A stretch of 64,000 bases of DNA from Petaurus breviceps papuanus (GCA_028583685.1 JAMXIF010000086.1:14926071-14990070); one strand, 5' to 3'; numbered from the stretch's first letter, positions 1 to 11,069 are shown. A program made the numbers and translations. The notes: generated from the sequence alone by a model not told the origin.

Positions 1-450
1 ACAGGCATACAGTGTGAGATCAGCATAATGGCTCTGTAGACTTTCAGTTTGGTAGTCAGTCTAATACCTCTTCTCTCTCACTTTCCTTCAGAGCCTCCCA
101 AATACTGAGCTGGCTCTGGCAATGGGTGCATCACCTCATCATCTATACATACATCCTTGGAAAGCATGCTGCCAAGGTAAGTGAACTTATCCACACCATT
201 CAATATTTCTCCATTTGCTGTAATCAATGGTTCCACATATGGATGGTGTGGTGCTGGCTAGCAGAGAACCTGTGTTTTCTTGGTGTTAATTGTTAGGCCA
301 AAATTAGCACACGCAGCAGAGAATTGATCCATACTTTATTGCATCACAGCTTCAGAGGCTGCATGGAAAGCACAATAATCTGCGAACAGAAAATCATGCA
401 CCAACACTCCCTCCACTTTGGTCATGAGTAAGCGTCTTAGATACAGTAGC

Positions 451-488
<38 letters not shown>

Positions 489-600
489 AAACTGCTTTTA
501 CACATCTCCTTTGAGTCCCACAATGGCCCTTTAGCATGTGGTCATGTATTATGTGGATGTGACAGAACTCCTTTTCAGTACTTCCAAAGGTTATCATCAA
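1..600 (-). mobile_element. RTE-like LINE fragment, reverse transcriptase part
   Basis: Read on the minus strand, this stretch encodes pieces of a LINE reverse transcriptase. Near position 400 it reads VLVHDFLFAD, which fits the catalytic FADD box with one change, and further on ANFGLTINTKKTQVL, a phrase I know from RTE-like LINEs. Around 520-600 the fragment ITFGSTEKEF followed by HDHML fits the upstream RT segment of the same family. It is truncated by the window edge at its 3' side, carries in-frame stops, and has an ACA tract where part of the domain should be. It is a dead 5'-truncated copy. The clade call (RTE rather than another LINE) is from memory and moderately sure. Confidence 0.6.
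449..490. repeat. (ACA)n microsatellite
   Basis: About 13 uninterrupted ACA units lie inside the RTE-like fragment, replacing part of its coding region. The poly-valine reading on the minus strand is just the repeat. Confidence 0.95.
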
Positions 601-635
601 TACACATTTATTAAGTGCTTACTATGTGCCAAGTA

Positions 636-881
636 GAAGCAGTTAGATGACTCAAGTGGACTGAGTGGATAGAGTGCTGGGCCTGGAGTCAGGAGGACCT
701 GACCTAGCCACTTAACTAGTTGGTCACTAGCTGTGACCCTGGGCAAATCGCTTAACCTCTATCTGCCTCTGGAGAAGGAAAGGGCAAACTACTTCAGTAT
801 CCTTGCTAAGAAAAGCCCAAGGACAGTACTGGTATGCTATTGCCCATGGGGTCATGAAGAGGCATACAGAACTGAACAACA
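636..881 (+). mobile_element. tRNA-derived SINE with RTE-like tail
   Basis: The body reads GGAGTCAGGAGGACCTGA, then TGACCCTGGGCAAATCGCTT, then a second half ending GAACTGAACAACA. It is flanked by a perfect 12-bp target-site duplication, ATGTGCCAAGTA, at 624-635 and 882-893, which places its insertion inside the L2 3' end. The tail resembles the end of RTE LINEs, so RTE-driven movement is the likely route. Confidence 0.88.
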
Positions 882-1135
882 ATGTGCCAAGTACTGTACT
901 AAGTACTGAGGATACAGAGAAAGGTAAAAACATGGTCTTTGTCTTTTTTACAGTTTTAAAGAGCTCACATTATAACGAGAGATGTAACATGCAAAAAACT
1001 ATGAGTATACATGATATAGAAGGGATAAACGAGAGGTCCTGGAAATGGGTACAACTGGAGAGACCTCTTTTCAAAGGTGGAATCTTGAAAGAAGACAAAG
1101 AAAGGGAAGCCAGGAGGTGGAGACCTGGGGAATAG

Positions 1136-1139
1136 AGGA

Positions 1140-1183
<44 letters not shown>

Positions 1184-1194
1184 ANNNNNNNNNN

Positions 1195-1241
<47 letters not shown>

Positions 1242-1580
1242 GAAGGAAGAAAGAAAGAAAGAAAGAAAGGAAGGAAGGCGGGAGGGAGGGAGGGAGGGAA
1301 GGAAGGAAGGAAGGAAGGAAGGAAGGAAGGAAGGAAGGAAGGAAGAAAGGAAGGAAGGAAGACAGGAAGGAAGAAAGAAAAAGAAAGAAAGGAGGAAAAG
1401 AAGAAAGAAAGAAGGAAGAAAGAGAGAAACAAAGGAAGAAAAGAAGGAAGGAAGGAAAGAAGGAAGAAAGAAAGGTAGGAAGGAAGGAAGGAGAGAAGGA
1501 AGGAAGAAAGAAAGAAAGAGAAAGGAAGGAAGGAAAAAGAGAAAGAAAGGAAGGAAGGAGGAAGGAAGGAAGGAAGGAAG
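1136..1580. repeat. Long (GAAA)n/(GGAA)n purine tract with assembly gap
   Basis: About 445 bases of GAAA and GGAA units, pure at the left and increasingly mixed at the right. Ten N bases at 1185-1194 show the assembler could not size it, so its true length is unknown. Such an all-purine strand can form triplexes and stalls polymerases. Serine/phenylalanine- or lysine-rich readings here are artefacts. Confidence 0.97.
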
Positions 1581-1802
1581 AGATGGAGTCAGTAGGTAGA
1601 TGATAGGATGGGAATAACAGCAAGAAGACCATTCTCCTTAAATCATAGAGCACGTATAAAGGAGTAAAGAATAAGAAGACCAGAAAGATAAGAAAGATTC
1701 AGTTGTGAAGGACTTTAAAACTCAAATAACATTTTGTTTTTGATCCTGGAGGTAACCCAGTGGAGTTTACTGAGTAGGAGGACTGACTTGGTCAATGTTG
1801 CC

Positions 1803-2340
1803 TCCTTGCCTCTTCTGAGTTTTCTGTAAAATAGTCTTTTAGGCTGTATCAGCAATGCCATATTCACAATGCCTATGGAGATTACAGATATGCCGATATA
1901 ATTATCCATCACAAAATACATCATGCTTGCCATATGGGGGAATAAACTAGAAAATTTATCAAGATACCAAAAGACTGAGTCCCAAAACCAGAAAGTGAAA
2001 GCCATCAGAGTAGTTATGACATTGGCACAGGTAGATAAAGTAGAAAGCACCCACATTTTCAAGCCTTTAAAACAGAACAGGCTACCTCAGGCAAAGGTCC
2101 TCCTCTCCCCACTCACAGCAACCACCCAGCGTCCGGGAAGCGCACTCCCAGCAGCTCCGGCCCCTGGCAGTCCTCAGCAGGAGTCCTTAGCAGAACTTCT
2201 GGCTAACTCAAAAAGGGCTTCGCGCTGCCGCTGCCTCTGCTGCTGCTGCCGCCATCGCCACCACCGCCACCACCGCCAGCCACCGCAGGAGCTCTAGTTT
2301 GGCTTCCGCTTCCTCTTGCTCTGCCCCTTCCTGCTATGTC
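1803..2340 (-). other. CpG-rich antisense segment with a hydrophobic ORF, origin unknown
   Basis: On the minus strand a GC-rich leader with many CpG and GGC/GGT units (about 2330 down to 2120) runs into an ATG near 2062 or 2056 and an ORF whose first 80 residues are strongly hydrophobic (MWVLSTLSTCANVITTLMAF..., then MDNYIGISVISIGIVNMALL). From about residue 85 the frame runs into L2-derived sequence, so that C-terminus is not native. The GC-rich leader resembles the 5' end of a housekeeping mRNA or a CpG-island first exon; a retrocopy or a first exon are both possible. I do not recognise the protein and give it no function. Confidence 0.35.
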
Positions 2341-2489
2341 AGCAAGTCCAATGGGGCATGGAAGATCTTTAAATCCCATAACCCTTACATAGGCAAACAC
2401 ACATTTGGCATTCAAACAGCATGGTCAGCCTATCAGAGCTGTGCTTTCTGAAGTAGAATTTGAATGCTTGGCACTTCAGCTCGAGAAAG

Positions 2490-2715
2490 GACCTCAGTGT
2501 CTAACAGGGCTCGTAATCTTTATATGAATCCAGAGTTGCTACATCTGCAAATTCATTACTCTGAAGCCAATCTAATGACGAGCCTCTCTAATGTTGCTAG
2601 GGTGGTCCTCAGCTGATAGACATAGAGCCTTTCATGAGACCCACACTCAAAGTCTTTCCAACTTGATAGAGCTTTATAGCCTTTGAGACATACCTTTATG
2701 ATAAAAAGGACAGAA
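2490..2715 (+). repeat. Unclassified interspersed repeat A, copy 1
   Basis: This shares scattered but ordered blocks with 12850-13040, 33030-33200 and 37665-37840: GTTGC...TGCAAATTCAT, AGCCAATCTAATGA, then TTGCTAGGGTGGTCCTCAG followed by a GATAGACATAGAGCC block. All four copies are in the same orientation and strongly diverged. I do not recognise the family. Confidence 0.55.
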
Positions 2716-2727
2716 GATAAGGACAAA

Positions 2728-2850
2728 TAATACATTCAACAAGTAGTTACTGAGTACCTACTGTATGTCAGATGTCATGCTAGGTGCTGGAAAAAATTTT
2801 AGTCAATGGTCAGAAGGTGTTTACATTCAAGACTGACATATGTAAACTCA
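2728..2850 (-). mobile_element. L2 3'-end fragment, antisense
   Basis: TCAACAAGTAGTTACTGAGT, then CTACTGTATGTCAGATGTCA, then GCTAGGTGCTGG follow the reverse complement of the L2 terminus. Confidence 0.7.
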
Positions 2851-3044
2851 GTTAAAAAAATACATCAATAGCTTTTGTTTTTATATCAAAAATACACCCC
2901 TGTATCTAGGAGTGTGTTGGAGCTTGCTCAGTTCAGGAGAGGAGAGCAGTTAAATTTTCAGTCTGAGCATTTATTCCTCAGAAATAGGAAAATGCTACAA
3001 ATGAAGGCTGGATTTGTTGTTTTCTTGATTATCTAGATTTAAGG

Positions 3045-3905
3045 AAGCAGTGGAAAAAATGTTAGTAATGCAGAATCAAATATACATTTTTAAAGAAAAG
3101 AGGAAAACATCAGCCAAACAGATCAATGCATCAAAAAAGTCTGAAAATATAATATGCAGTGTGCTGCCTTTGTGGATTCCCCACCTCTTCAAAGGAGAGG
3201 GATGGGAGTATCTTCTCATGTTTCTTCTTTGGGATCATGCTTATTCTTTCATATTTTGCAACATTAACACAATTATTTTGTGGTCATTCTTTCCACTTTC
3301 ATGGTTGTAGTTATTGTGTATAATGTTTATTGGTTCTGTTTATTTCATTTTGTGTCAGTTCATGTCTTTTCATGTTTTTCTGTAGTCACCATATTTGTCA
3401 TTTCTTACAGCACATTATTATTCCATTAGATTTATGTACATAGTTTGTTTAGCCATTCCCCAATCAATGGGTATCTACTTTGTTTCCAGTTCTTTGCTAT
3501 CACAAAAGGTGCTTCTATAAATCTTTTGGTATATATGGGGTCTATTTTTTTTTATCATTCTTGGAGTATGTGCTTAGTACTGGAATCTCACTCTGTAGCA
3601 AAGGGTATTGGCATGTTAACCACTTTATTTGTATAATTCCAAATTGCTTTCAAGAATGGTTGATTTCACAGTTCCACCATGCATTAGTGTGCCTTTCTTT
3701 CCACAGTCTTTCCAACAATGACAATTCTCATTTTTGCCTTCTTTACCAATTTGCTGGGTGTGAAATGAAACCTTAGGGTTTTTCTGATGTGAATTTCTCT
3801 TATTAATGGTAATTTGGAGCACTGTTTCGTATGGTTGGTAATGGTCTGCAGTTCTTCTTTTGTGAACTACTTGTTTCTATACTTTCACCCAGAGTTCTTC
3901 ATATC
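3045..3905 (-). mobile_element. L1 LINE 3' end, antisense
   Basis: The minus strand carries the last part of L1 ORF2 and its 3' UTR. Diagnostic plus-strand phrases are TTCTTACAGCACATTATTAT, AGCCATTCCCCAATCAATGG, CCAAATTGCTTTCAAGAATG and CCAATTTGCTGGGTGTGAAA. The UTR part (3060-3250) resembles that at 9235-9530, so both belong to one L1 subfamily. It is 5'-truncated and not coding. Confidence 0.85.
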
Positions 3906-4714
3906 TACCTGGTGATCAAACTCAGTTTTTGCAGGATTTATAAAGACACGGTTAAATGGTGGTTTTTCTTCCTTCTGTTCCTTGAATGGCTACATGACTT
4001 CACTATAATAATGTTTTGTGCAAATGGCTAGGTGATTATATATGCAAAAGAAATAATGTAGAGGGACTATACTATATAGTCAAATGAATTGTGAAAATTG
4101 TGAATAAGGGTTTGTGGGTTACAGGGATAAGGGAATTTATTTCTTTTATGAAGCTAGCCAGGAATAAAGAAAAATACCCATATGTACAAGGTCGGAAGGG
4201 AAGACAAAATCAGAAAGAATGCAGCATGCTTCTACAATCCTGCTATGAGAAATCAAGAGTACTCATTTTTGATGTAATGATTGTTATAATTTTGAAAAGG
4301 CATGAGTGCTGCTGGTAGGCTTTTAGTTTTGCTCACTTGGACCTAAGAGCCTGAGGTAAATAATGAAAAGACATACTAATAAAGAGGATTGTTGGTAACA
4401 CACTGTCTTAGAATCTCATGCTCCTCTCCATTTTGGATGAAGGAGAATATACATAGGGATCCTTAAAGCTTTATGGCTTAGGTACCTTGAGGTCTGTAGG
4501 CACAACTGGCCAAAGGGCCATTTCTGTTCTCTGGTCTTGTGGGAAACTGCTTATAACCAGAAAGGACTTTCTCAGGAAATCTTAGGCTATCCTGTTTCTC
4601 TAAAGTCAGACAGTAGTACTCCAATGTCAAGGAATTCCTTATCCTTGAGACTGGGAGAGGCAGCTTTGGGCTCTAGCATAGTAATATTAACTTCTCCTTC
4701 TTTTGCACTTCAGA
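3906..4714. other. No recognised feature
   Basis: AT-rich sequence; I see no gene, no clear repeat and no ORF with a recognisable product. Confidence 0.5.
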
Positions 4715-5035
4715 GTCTATAAAGTTCTTTCCTCACAATAACCTTGGGAGGATTATTATCCCTTATGTTACTGATGAAACTCAGAGCAACTGAGGGGTTC
4801 ATTCATGGTCACATAGCTAATTAGCCTCAGAGCTAGGATACAAGCCCAGGTCTCCTGATTTCATGTCTAACACTTTTTAACTGACTCATATTGCCCTTTC
4901 CTATCCACTCCCAAGAGTGGGTAGTGGAAATATTATTATACTTATTTTACAGATGTGGGAAGTGAGTATAGGGATGTTAAAAGACTTGTCCAATGTCGTG
5001 CAATCAATGGTTGGCCATAGCACAGTGATGCTCCA
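4715..5035 (-). mobile_element. Two MIR/CORE-SINE relics, antisense
   Basis: The first (4715-4900) follows the antisense MIR core: CTCACAATAACCTTGGGAGG, then GGTCACATAGCTAATTAGCC, then CCAGGTCTCCTGATT. The second (about 4905-5035) has TTATTTTACAGATGTGGGAA and AGACTTGTCCAATGTC. Both are old and degraded. Confidence 0.7.
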
Positions 5036-7067
5036 AGGATGAACGGTTAAATCTTAAAAGAATTAAGACACAGGGTGGCCTCCCAATATGTGAACAAGGA
5101 TTTTACCACCAGAGACATTAAGAAAAAAGCTGGGGGAATGGATGAAAGATGTAGGAATGCCTCTGTTAGAAGCAGAAGTAAAGTGCCCTTGGGGCTTCCT
5201 TTTTTAAGTGCACTCCACACAAACGAGATGTTTCCTTTGCCAAGCATCTCACAGAGGAATGCACAGTATGTAAAAGGCTCAGGATCTCACTCCCTAGGCA
5301 CTTGCTAGAGGATAAAGAAGAAAAAGAAGAGAAAAAAAAGGACGAGGGGAGATTTACTAAGCTATTTTTATATTCTGCATCTTGTTTAAACAAATATTTC
5401 TTAACTGTATGTATATACATATCACACATGTCATTTGTATCCTGCTTTCCTTGTCAGTACCATATATAGACAACTCTTAATTTACCTCAATTTGCATTAT
5501 GCAAATTTGACAACATAAAGAATTTTGAAAGAAATTTGCATTCCAAAAAAATCACTTATGTTGACTTTACTGTGTAGTACTGTACTCTCTCTCTCTCTCT
5601 CTCTCAGCCCTAGAAACCAGAAAAAAAGATCTAAAAAAAAAAAACCTATCCTAAAAAACTCCCCACCAAATGAAAATAGAATTGACGCATGGAGAAACCA
5701 CCATCGGTCACTTGATCAAGGCTTGACTTGAGACCTTCTATGCTGAGAGAAGAGACTTTTTGCCCTGCTCTGTCCACACACCTTTTGTCCACCCAACATG
5801 TCTGTCTTCCTTCTGTTAGCACTTGGGTACTCCATTGGTCTTCTCTCCGCTCTCTTTCTTTCATCCTTGGCCCCCACTTGTATCCTGGAATCATGTGCTG
5901 GCCCTCTTCCTGTGATCCTCTCTTTCCCACAGCTCAAATTTGCATTATGTACAATTGCTTTACGTATAGGGCAAAGAAAAGGTCCAAGGAAAGGTCTACT
6001 TACATAAGGGAAAACTGTCTGCATCATCTTTATCTTGTTAAAGCAAGAGTTTCTTAAAGATGAAAATGTTTTTTATTCCTTAGTATTCTGACATTTCATA
6101 ACTGAGTTCGTTTTTCTGTACCTTTCTGTTATTCCTGTACCTTGTTAGTATAAACAATCAGAATAGATCTTTTGATTTTGTTGATTTTCTATAAATTGTA
6201 TCAAGTTTTTACCCAGGAATCCCTTTCTTTTTGTGCTTCTTCCTTGGATTACAAGTAAAGCATCTGTTAACCAATGACTGTACCTTGTAGTTTTTCTTTC
6301 AGGTACCACCATACCCCCTACCTTTAATTTCTAATCTGCAAGACCAGGAAGGGCAGGCTAGCCATGAAGCTGAATTTCAGGGCAGTGTGTATATATGCAA
6401 GAGGATGACTGAAAAATGGCATTTTGGATCTAGAACAGACAATTTAAAAGTCAGGTCATCCCCTTTAAACAGTGTAATGGATCTACCACCTTCCAACAAC
6501 TTAAGAACTCAAGTTTTCAGGATATACTAGGCCATAGTATCACCACTATAGGTAGATAATGCTGGTATACTTGATTGACAAAGCGATTTACTCCAACAGC
6601 CTTGGCAAAGAATACGTCATGTTGGACCGAGCTATACAATATGGTTCTGGTAATTGTGGGAAGCTTTGGGCAAAATATCTTTTAGTATTTTAATAAGTTT
6701 ATCTAAAACATGAGTGAAATGTATAATTTTTCTCCTTTTACATCAATTCCAAATAAGTAGAATAGGATATTTTTAAAAACCACACTAAATTAGTGTTTTT
6801 CTTCTTGGTATCAGTTTGGTCTTCATTCCTATATATTTTTTCTTCTGTCAAACATTTTCATTTTGTCATGGAACTGAGAATCAACCCTTATTTTATATAG
6901 GTAAGATGTTTTCCAGAACTGTAAGCTGAACACCCTTCTTGCCAAAAGATAGATATTTTTGTTTGTCTTAGTAACCTCTGCTTAGGAGACGGGGGAAAGT
7001 ATGTTTGCCATCTCCACACCAGGTGGCAGTCTATCATACTATTGTTCTACTAACAAATACAGATGTT

Positions 7068-7069
<2 letters not shown>
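5036..7069. other. Unassigned, mostly AT-rich
   Basis: Apart from a short (CT)n at 5582-5606 and an A-rich run at 5631-5644 I see no repeat family and no gene. The ORFs around 5650-6060 overlap one another on both strands and match nothing I know. Confidence 0.5.

Positions 7070-7107
<38 letters not shown>
7070..7107. repeat. (CA)n microsatellite
   Basis: About 19 uninterrupted CA units. Confidence 0.97.
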
Positions 7108-7110
<3 letters not shown>

Positions 7111-8029
7111 TGCGCTAGTGAAGTTCTGCTAAAAAAAAAAAAAGCCCAACATAATTGAACACAGGATGGATGACAGAGAGTTTTGCATTAAATAACCTTT
7201 CTTTGTGTTTTTTTCTAAAATAGATGACTGTATTCCTTGTGTAAAATTCTCTCAGAGGCTGAATGAAAGATTACATTTTGGGTACTATTTTAGGCTTTTT
7301 TCATTGTTTTTGGAATTTATCAATATATGACACATATGGCAACTTATAAAGTTTGATTAGTCAAAACATCTCATGCTGTATAATAGTCATATATAATATG
7401 TAATACATAAATTATAATATGATATAAGGACTGTAAAATAGCTTTTTACTTTACTCCTACCTCAGTTCCTCCCCTGGCTCTTTGAAATATGTCACCAATT
7501 ACCTTCTCACCCCAGACAATGCCTCTGCCTCTGGAGTCTCCTCCTCCCATTGGTAATTTCTTCCCCAAACCTCCATTTTTAGGAAGTCATCCTTTAATTA
7601 TCTCCTGGCCCTATCCTGACACTCTAGACTTTGTCACTATTGTCTCTGTATGGGTACTTCTTACCTCCCTCAATTTCCTCCCCTTTAGCTCCCTTTAATT
7701 GGTTGTCTTTCCCCATTATAATAAAGTTATCCCTTCCACATTACAACTTTCCCCATCGAGGTTTCAGTATATTGAGGTCAGCATAAGAAATTATATGGGA
7801 ATCTTTTTGGGGTTTTGCAGAAACTATAGATGACACATGAAGGCCAGCAGACAACACAGAAAAGGCTTAGAAACTCAGAAATCCATAAAATATATGTTGG
7901 TACTGTAAATACTCCATAAAAGAAAAAGAAAAAAATTCAGACCTTTAGTAAGAAGGGAGTTCAAAAAATGTTATGTGGATTTTCTAGATTGCAGGGGCAC
8001 TGGCACTGAGCCGCTCTTCCCCGCTCACC
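7108..8029. other. Unassigned
   Basis: An A-run at 7130-7143, then unassigned sequence. The pyrimidine-rich, L2-like composition at 7460-7740 may be a decayed LINE fragment, but I cannot align it. Confidence 0.35.
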
Positions 8030-8165
8030 CCTATGATGTGGAAGGGATAATTTCCTAAGTTCTTTGATGGAAAGGACTCCTTTTCTTTCTGCTTGTACTT
8101 ATATTTCCAATGCTTAGCACAGTATCTGTCACATGGAAAGTGCATAATAAATACTTGTCAACTTC
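8030..8165 (+). mobile_element. L2 3' end
   Basis: GCTTAGCACAGTATCTGTCA, then GCATAATAAATACTTGTCAA is the typical L2 terminus. Confidence 0.8.
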
Positions 8166-8353
8166 TTTTACTTTTAAAAAGATCAATTAGGAATACTGTC
8201 TGAGAGAACTCTAGATATAATTCATCTTGGAAGGACAGTTTTCTGGAGTGTAAGTTCTTTGAGAATTTTTTGAAATTGAGGACTTTATTTTTTAGATAAT
8301 ATTTTGTTTTTTCCCAATCACATGCAAAACATTTTTTAACATTCATTTTTTTT

Positions 8354-8504
8354 TTTTTTAAGCAATGGGGGTTGAGTAACTTGCTCAAGGTTACACGGCC
8401 GGTTATTTCTGGGTGTGGTGCTGAGTATCTGAGCCCGGGATTTGAACCAGGTCATCCCAACACTGGAGCCTGTGCTATTACTTGCTGAGCCACCTGGCTG
8501 CCCC
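8354..8504 (-). mobile_element. WSINE-like monomer, antisense, inside L1
   Basis: Complete monomer with GTTATTTCTGGGTGTGGTGC and CTGAGCCACCTGG, the right-arm type of the dimers in this window. The A-tail is the T run at its left. It is flanked by a 16-bp duplication, TAACATTCATTTTTTT, at 8337-8352 and 8505-8520. Confidence 0.9.
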
Positions 8505-8520
8505 TAACATTCATTTTTTT

Positions 8521-8630
8521 AAGGCAGTCAGGTTAAGTGACTAGCCCAGGGTCACACAGCTAGTATCTGAGGACAGATTTTAACTAATTCCAAGGCTGGT
8601 GTTCTATTCTCTATGCCACCTAACTGCCCT
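8521..8630 (-). mobile_element. tRNA-derived SINE, antisense, short
   Basis: GGTTAAGTGACTAGCCCAGG, GTCACACAGCTAGTATCTGA and CCACCTAACTGCCC give the antisense tRNA-like part. It lies directly next to the WSINE-like copy, in the same T-rich spot of the L1 UTR; ATTCATTTT is repeated at both ends. Confidence 0.82.
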
Positions 8631-9234
8631 ATAGTATTCATTTTCTAAAGTTTTGAGTTTCAAATTCTCTCCCTCCCTTTCTCCTTTCCCCTCTCCCTGA
8701 GATGGTAAGCAATTTGATATGTTATACATGTGCAATCATGCAAAGCATATTTTCATATTAATTATGTTGTGAAAGATAACTCGGACCAAAAAGCTTCCAC
8801 AAAAAAATAAAGTGAAAAATATTATGCCTTGATATGCATTCAGATTCCATCAGTTCTTTCTCTGGAATTTTTTGTCATAAATCTCTTGGAATTGTCTTGA
8901 ATCATGGTATTTCTGAGAATAGCGAAGTTATACACAGTGGGTCATCTTACAATGCTGCTGTTACTGTATAAAATGTTCTGGTTCTCCTCACTCAGCATCA
9001 GTTCGTGTAAGTCTTTCCAGGTTTTTCTGCAATCTGCCTGCTCATCATTTCTTAGAGCAGAACAGTATTCCATTACATTCATATGCAACAGTTTATTCAG
9101 CCATTCTCCAATTAATGAGCGTCCCTGAAACTGAGGACTTTAAAATAAGCAATTTAAATACAATAAAAGGACAAAGGAAAAGACTTCTCACTGTCTAATA
9201 TTTACCATTTCTGGCCTAGTTGGTGATTTCTTTT

Positions 9235-9530
9235 TAAAAAATATTTTTATTGATGTTTTTTGTTTCTTACATCACCAGTTTCCCGTGTATCCTCCCAAGT
9301 GCCATCCCATATGACAAATGGCAGTTTTTGTTTTTTAGAGGGGTGAAAAATCAACATAATTACATGGAAAAATACATTGAGAAAGTTCAAAATATATTCA
9401 ATGTGTAACTCCTTCATCAAAGGATAAGTTGGAGGTGTCTCCTCATATTTCCTCATTCAAGTCTTGCTTGATCTTTATAATTTTGTTCCATTTACTTTTG
9501 ATTTTTCCATTTACCTTGTTAGTGACTTAT
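9235..9530 (-). mobile_element. L1 3' UTR fragment, antisense
   Basis: TTTTTATTGATGTTTTTTGT begins the UTR, followed by GAGGGGTGAAAAATCAACAT and TCTCCTCATATTTCCTCATT. It is the same UTR type as 3060-3250 but stops before ORF2. Confidence 0.65.
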
Positions 9531-9534
9531 ATTC

Positions 9535-9760
9535 AGTGGCACCAGAAGCATGATATAATGGGAGGAGGGCTGGCCTTTGAGTGACAAAGACCTGGATTCA
9601 AATTCTGCTTCTAATACATATTGGCTGTGTGACCTTAGGCAACTCACTTAACTTCTCAGTGTCCCAGGGAATTCTCTAAGACTATGATTATATATAAATT
9701 GCAAAGCTGTATTGGTGGAAGGAATTTTCATAACAGAAGTCCTCTATAGCAATGAAATAA
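9535..9760 (+). mobile_element. CORE-type tRNA SINE with GGGAGTTCC-like end
   Basis: The head has ACCTGGATTCAAATTCTGCT and TGTGACCTTAGGCAACTCAC; the end has CTCTAAGACTATGATTATAT and GAATTTTCATAACAGAAGTC, close to 46245-46435 and 45028-45228. This sets it apart from the RTE-tailed SINEs. Confidence 0.65.
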
Positions 9761-10097
9761 TAGTATTATAGCAGGATGTTTTCACAGTTGAATATTTTTA
9801 TCTTGTTTCCAAGAAAAAAATATGTTTAAGTCATAAAATAGGTTCTCAAGGGCACCTAAATCACTGGTTGTAAGGTAGGTTCATTGAGAGGAGTATTCTT
9901 TTTAATTACTTCTACTGGAGTAAAATTATCCTTTCCAATGAGAGCCCTGAAAGGGTTAATATGTGTTCCTAAGATTCTGACTTGCTAGAAGGATTGTGAT
10001 TTAGGTACTCAAGAGAATAGAGCCTGATTATTATGTTTTACCTGAAAAAAGGTGATTTTTTTTCTCCAAGTAGTTTAATTTTAAAAATCGTGGTCAA
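9761..10097. other. Unassigned
   Basis: AT-rich, no recognised feature. Confidence 0.5.
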
Positions 10098-10251
10098 TAG
10101 GGGTGGCCAGGTGGTTCAGTGAGTAAGAGCACCAGCCCCAATATTGGGATGACCTGAGGATCGAAACCGGGCTTAGATACTTAGCACCACATCCAGAAAT
10201 AACTGGCCGTGTAACTTTGAGCAAGTTACTTAACTCTGCTTAAAAAAAAAT
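10098..10251 (+). mobile_element. WSINE-like monomer
   Basis: GGTGGCCAGGTGGTTCAGTG, AGTAAGAGCACC, then CCAGAAATAACTGGCCGTGT and an A-tail. An imperfect duplication, AAAT(C/A)GTGG(T/C)CA, lies at 10086-10097 and 10246-10257. It is of the right-arm type and older than the dimeric copies. Confidence 0.85.
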
Positions 10252-10838
10252 AGTGGCCATTTTAAATTCATGCTTGGTCAATAGTTAATGACAAAGAAAG
10301 GAAACCTTAAAGTAGTAAGCCATTCTTCTCTCCCCCCTTAAAAAAAAGAAAAGGTAGGAAACCAAGACCTGTCATTACTGCTGCTTTTCTCAAAAGCTTG
10401 TGATATTGCATTATGTGTAGTATCTCATTAAATCCTATTGATTTGGGGTAGAGTTTTATGAACTTCCCTGTCTCTTATAAATGGTTTGTGAAATAGTAGA
10501 TCATGTAAAATGTAAGGGTTGGTTTAGACACTCAAATTTCCTAACATTTCATGAACTTATGTGGTATGCAGATAAAAAGAATCATGGCAAAGGACAGTGT
10601 GCTGAAAGGTGGAAAGGGATGCTGCCATGCAAAATTTCAACTCAAGGTGGTTTCATACGGAGCAGATCATACAGTAACTTCTATAGGCCAAAAACAAAAA
10701 AAAAATAAAGAAAAAGTTAAAGAAGAAAGGAAGAAAAGAAAAGAGAGGAAGAAACCTGGCAAAATGCTCTTTTATCATTGCATGAAGAGAGAGTGGGACC
10801 TGATGGATTTTGAAGCTAGAAGTTTAAGAAATTCTTTA
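10252..10838. other. Unassigned
   Basis: An A-rich run at 10688-10750 and otherwise no recognised feature. The lysine-rich ORFs here come from that run. Confidence 0.5.
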
Positions 10839-11014
10839 GGGGTGTCTAGGTGGTGCAGTGAATAGAGCACTGGCCCTGGAGTCAGGAGGACCTGAGTTCA
10901 AATTTGACCTCAGACACTTAACACAAAAACTAGCCATGTGACCTTGGGCAAGTCACTTAGCCCCAATTTCCCTACTTTCTGCCCTCCAAAAAGCAAAGAA
11001 AAAAAAAGGAAAAT
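10839..11014 (+). mobile_element. tRNA-derived SINE, A-tailed
   Basis: GTGTCTAGGTGGTGCAGTGA, CTGGAGTCAGGAGGACCTGA, GTGACCTTGGGCAAGTCACT, then an A-rich tail. A 10-bp duplication, AAATTCTTTA, lies at 10829-10838 and 11015-11024. It lacks the RTE-like second half. Confidence 0.88.
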
Positions 11015-11069
11015 AAATTCTTTATTTAAGAATCCAGGGACAGAGCTAAAGCTGTTTACTTTGAATGTG

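Larger units (their letters stand above)
600..1800 (-). mobile_element. L2 LINE, 3' part, antisense, split by later insertions
   Basis: The opening matches the reverse complement of an L2 3' end (TTTATTAAGTGCTTACTATG, then after a SINE ACTGTACTAAGTACTGAGGA). It resumes after the purine tract near 1620 with the antisense of the L2 segment whose sense reading contains CTCAGTAAACTCCACTGGG, about 1730-1790. The middle was lost or replaced by the SINE at 636-881 and the GAAA/GGAA tract at 1136-1580. This is an old fossil with no coding capacity left. Confidence 0.7.
8288..9126 (-). mobile_element. L1 3' end with target-site duplications and two nested SINEs
   Basis: The minus-strand L1 UTR and ORF2 end show as TTCCCAATCACATGCAAAAC at left and CCATCAGTTCTTTCTCTGGA, GTCTTTCCAGGTTTTTCTGC and CAGCCATTCTCCAATTAATG at right. 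It is flanked by a 16-bp duplication with one mismatch, GAAA(T/C)TGAGGACTTTA, at 8272-8287 and 9127-9142. The A-tail is seen as T-rich sequence just inside the left copy. Two SINEs sit inside it (8354-8504 and 8521-8630). Confidence 0.9.

Noticed and set aside
965-1653. Long ORFs rich in Ser/Phe/Pro or Lys/Glu (155, 227 and 184 aa)
   Set aside because: They translate the GAAA/GGAA tract and even cross the N gap; not genes.
10098-10251. tRNA gene candidate (A- and B-box-like sequences)
   Set aside because: The same tRNA-like head occurs in dozens of copies with A-tails and target duplications; these are SINEs, and none folds into a complete tRNA that I can support.
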